64,000 bases of DNA, taken from assembly GCA_029936295.1 (NCBI GenBank), contig JAPYTH010000002.1, positions 1-64,000 on the forward strand. Reading direction: 5' to 3'. The notes under the pieces were generated by a model. The model did not search any database and was not told the origin of the DNA. It saw only the letters and a program-made list of their open reading frames with translations. This stretch comes from TMED109 sp015660425. Its GTDB lineage: Bacteria > Pseudomonadota > Alphaproteobacteria > TMED109. This document shows positions 63,319 through 64,000 of this stretch, in pieces (position 1 is the stretch's first letter; every line of letters begins with the position of its first letter). Position numbers and translations under genes: made by a program.

Positions 63319-64000
63319 GTTTTTTCACATATATCTAAAAAGTTATTAATTAATTTATAACCTAGCTCAGTATCATGGCTTTCTGGATGAAATTGTACGC
63401 CATATGCTTTTGCATTAGGCTCTGAAATGCTCATTATATATTTGTCTTTTGATGTTGCATTAATAATTAAGTTATTTGGTAAAGAAGATTTTTCTACAAT
63501 TAAGGAATGATANNNNNNNNNNNNNNNNNNNNNNNNNNNNNNNNNNNNNNNNNNNNNNNNNNNNNNNNNNNNNNNNNNNNNNNNNNNNNNNNNNNNNNNN
63601 NNNNNNNNNNNNCATTAATAATTAAGTTATTTGGTAAAGAAGATTTTTCTACAATTAAGGAATGATACCTTGTGGCTAGAAAGTAGGGAGGTAAACCTTT
63701 AAATAGTAAGCTATTATCATGATTTATCTTACTTAGTTTACCGTGCATAATTTTCTTAGCTCTAATAACTTTTCCTCCATAGGCTTGTGCAATAGATTGG
63801 TGCCCTAAGCATATTCCTAAAATAGGTATTATTTTTGACGCTAATTTTATTAATTCAACGCTTATTCCCGCCTCATTAGGGGTTTTAGGTCCTGGGGAAA
63901 TAATAATACCTTTAGGTTCTTTTTTTATAACATCTATCGCTTTAATCGCGTCATTTCTATAAACTTCTACATTTGCATTATCTTTGTCTAAATAATGCCT
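63315..64000 (-). CDS. trpG: anthranilate synthase component II (glutamine amidotransferase), 5' end outside window and gap inside
   Basis: The class I amidotransferase subunit that supplies ammonia for anthranilate, or for aminodeoxychorismate as PabA. Visible are ISPGPKTPNEAG, the nucleophile elbow LGICLGHQSIAQAYGG, RYHSLIVEKSSLP and the His-Glu pair in YGVQFHPESHD. The N run is flanked by the same 55 nt on each side. Removing it and one copy leaves 531 nt, a continuous frame of 176 codons and stop. About the first 20 residues lie beyond the window. The gene is intact as far as seen. Confidence 0.93.
63458..63667. repeat. 55-bp identical gap flanks (unmerged contig overlap)
   Basis: Bases 63458-63512 and 63613-63667 are identical and directly flank the N run, as at 13.5 kb. 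Collapsing one copy restores the trpG frame. This is an assembly overlap, not a biological repeat. Confidence 0.9.
63513..63612. other. assembly gap (100 N), spurious
   Basis: Exactly 100 N within trpG. Its flanks overlap by 55 nt, so probably no sequence is missing. Confidence 0.95.

Noticed and set aside
1..64000. CRISPR array, toxin-antitoxin or other defence system
   Set aside because: No regularly spaced repeats and no recognisable defence or toxin genes were found anywhere in the window.

Overview
The window is a very AT-rich, tightly packed stretch of a bacterial chromosome. Its gene order points to an alphaproteobacterium: a complete nuoA-N run followed by birA, coaX, rnj, mce, a DUF1467 gene, proS, lolCD and dnaE; rpsB-tsf-pyrH-frr-uppS-cdsA-dxr-rseP-bamA-skp-lpxD-fabZ-lpxA-lpxI-lpxB; and trpG-trpD-trpC-moaC-moeA-lexA. 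LpxI rather than LpxH, a short ProS, and a GAAC-type LexA operator agree with this. Low GC, short spacers and many 1-10 nt overlaps suggest a streamlined, probably marine lineage, but I cannot name a genus. Five runs of exactly 100 N show that this is a scaffolded draft, probably a metagenome-assembled genome. At two of them the same 55 bases stand on both sides, so those contigs really overlap.

1-16.5 kb is an accessory, catabolic-looking region. On the minus strand are glycerol kinase, an N-acyl-D-amino-acid deacylase-type amidohydrolase, a crotonase and the start of a HAD hydrolase. On the plus strand are a nitronate monooxygenase-type flavoprotein and a feruloyl-CoA-synthase-like acyl-CoA ligase. 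A complete branched-chain-amino-acid/aromatic-acid type ABC importer (livK-H-M-G-F) follows on minus, divergent from a RhlG-like SDR. A minus-strand set then holds an enolase-superfamily enzyme, a PaaI-type thioesterase cut by a gap, two glutathione transferases and an atypical SDR. Together they suggest uptake and CoA-linked breakdown of small organic or aromatic acids; no complete named pathway is present.

16.8-37.9 kb is one long plus-strand array. It encodes respiratory complex I (14 subunits in order, nuoM interrupted by a gap), then biotin ligase, type III pantothenate kinase, RNase J, methylmalonyl-CoA epimerase, DUF1467, prolyl-tRNA synthetase and the lipoprotein-release ABC transporter LolCD. 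dnaE follows, and a perfect AT hairpin overlaps its stop codon.

41.4-55.8 kb is a second plus-strand array for translation factors, isoprenoid and phospholipid synthesis, outer-membrane protein assembly and lipid A. A structured 5' leader precedes rpsB: a long closing stem, two inner hairpins and a possible pseudoknot ending at the Shine-Dalgarno. It is the best candidate here for an uncharacterised regulatory element. A glyoxalase gene ends the array.

56.3-64 kb is minus-strand core metabolism: citrate synthase, glutamyl-tRNA synthetase, LexA with a recognisable promoter and operator, molybdenum cofactor genes moeA and moaC, and trpC, trpD and trpG (trpG runs off the window). I saw no tRNA or rRNA gene, CRISPR array, insertion sequence, prophage or defence system.
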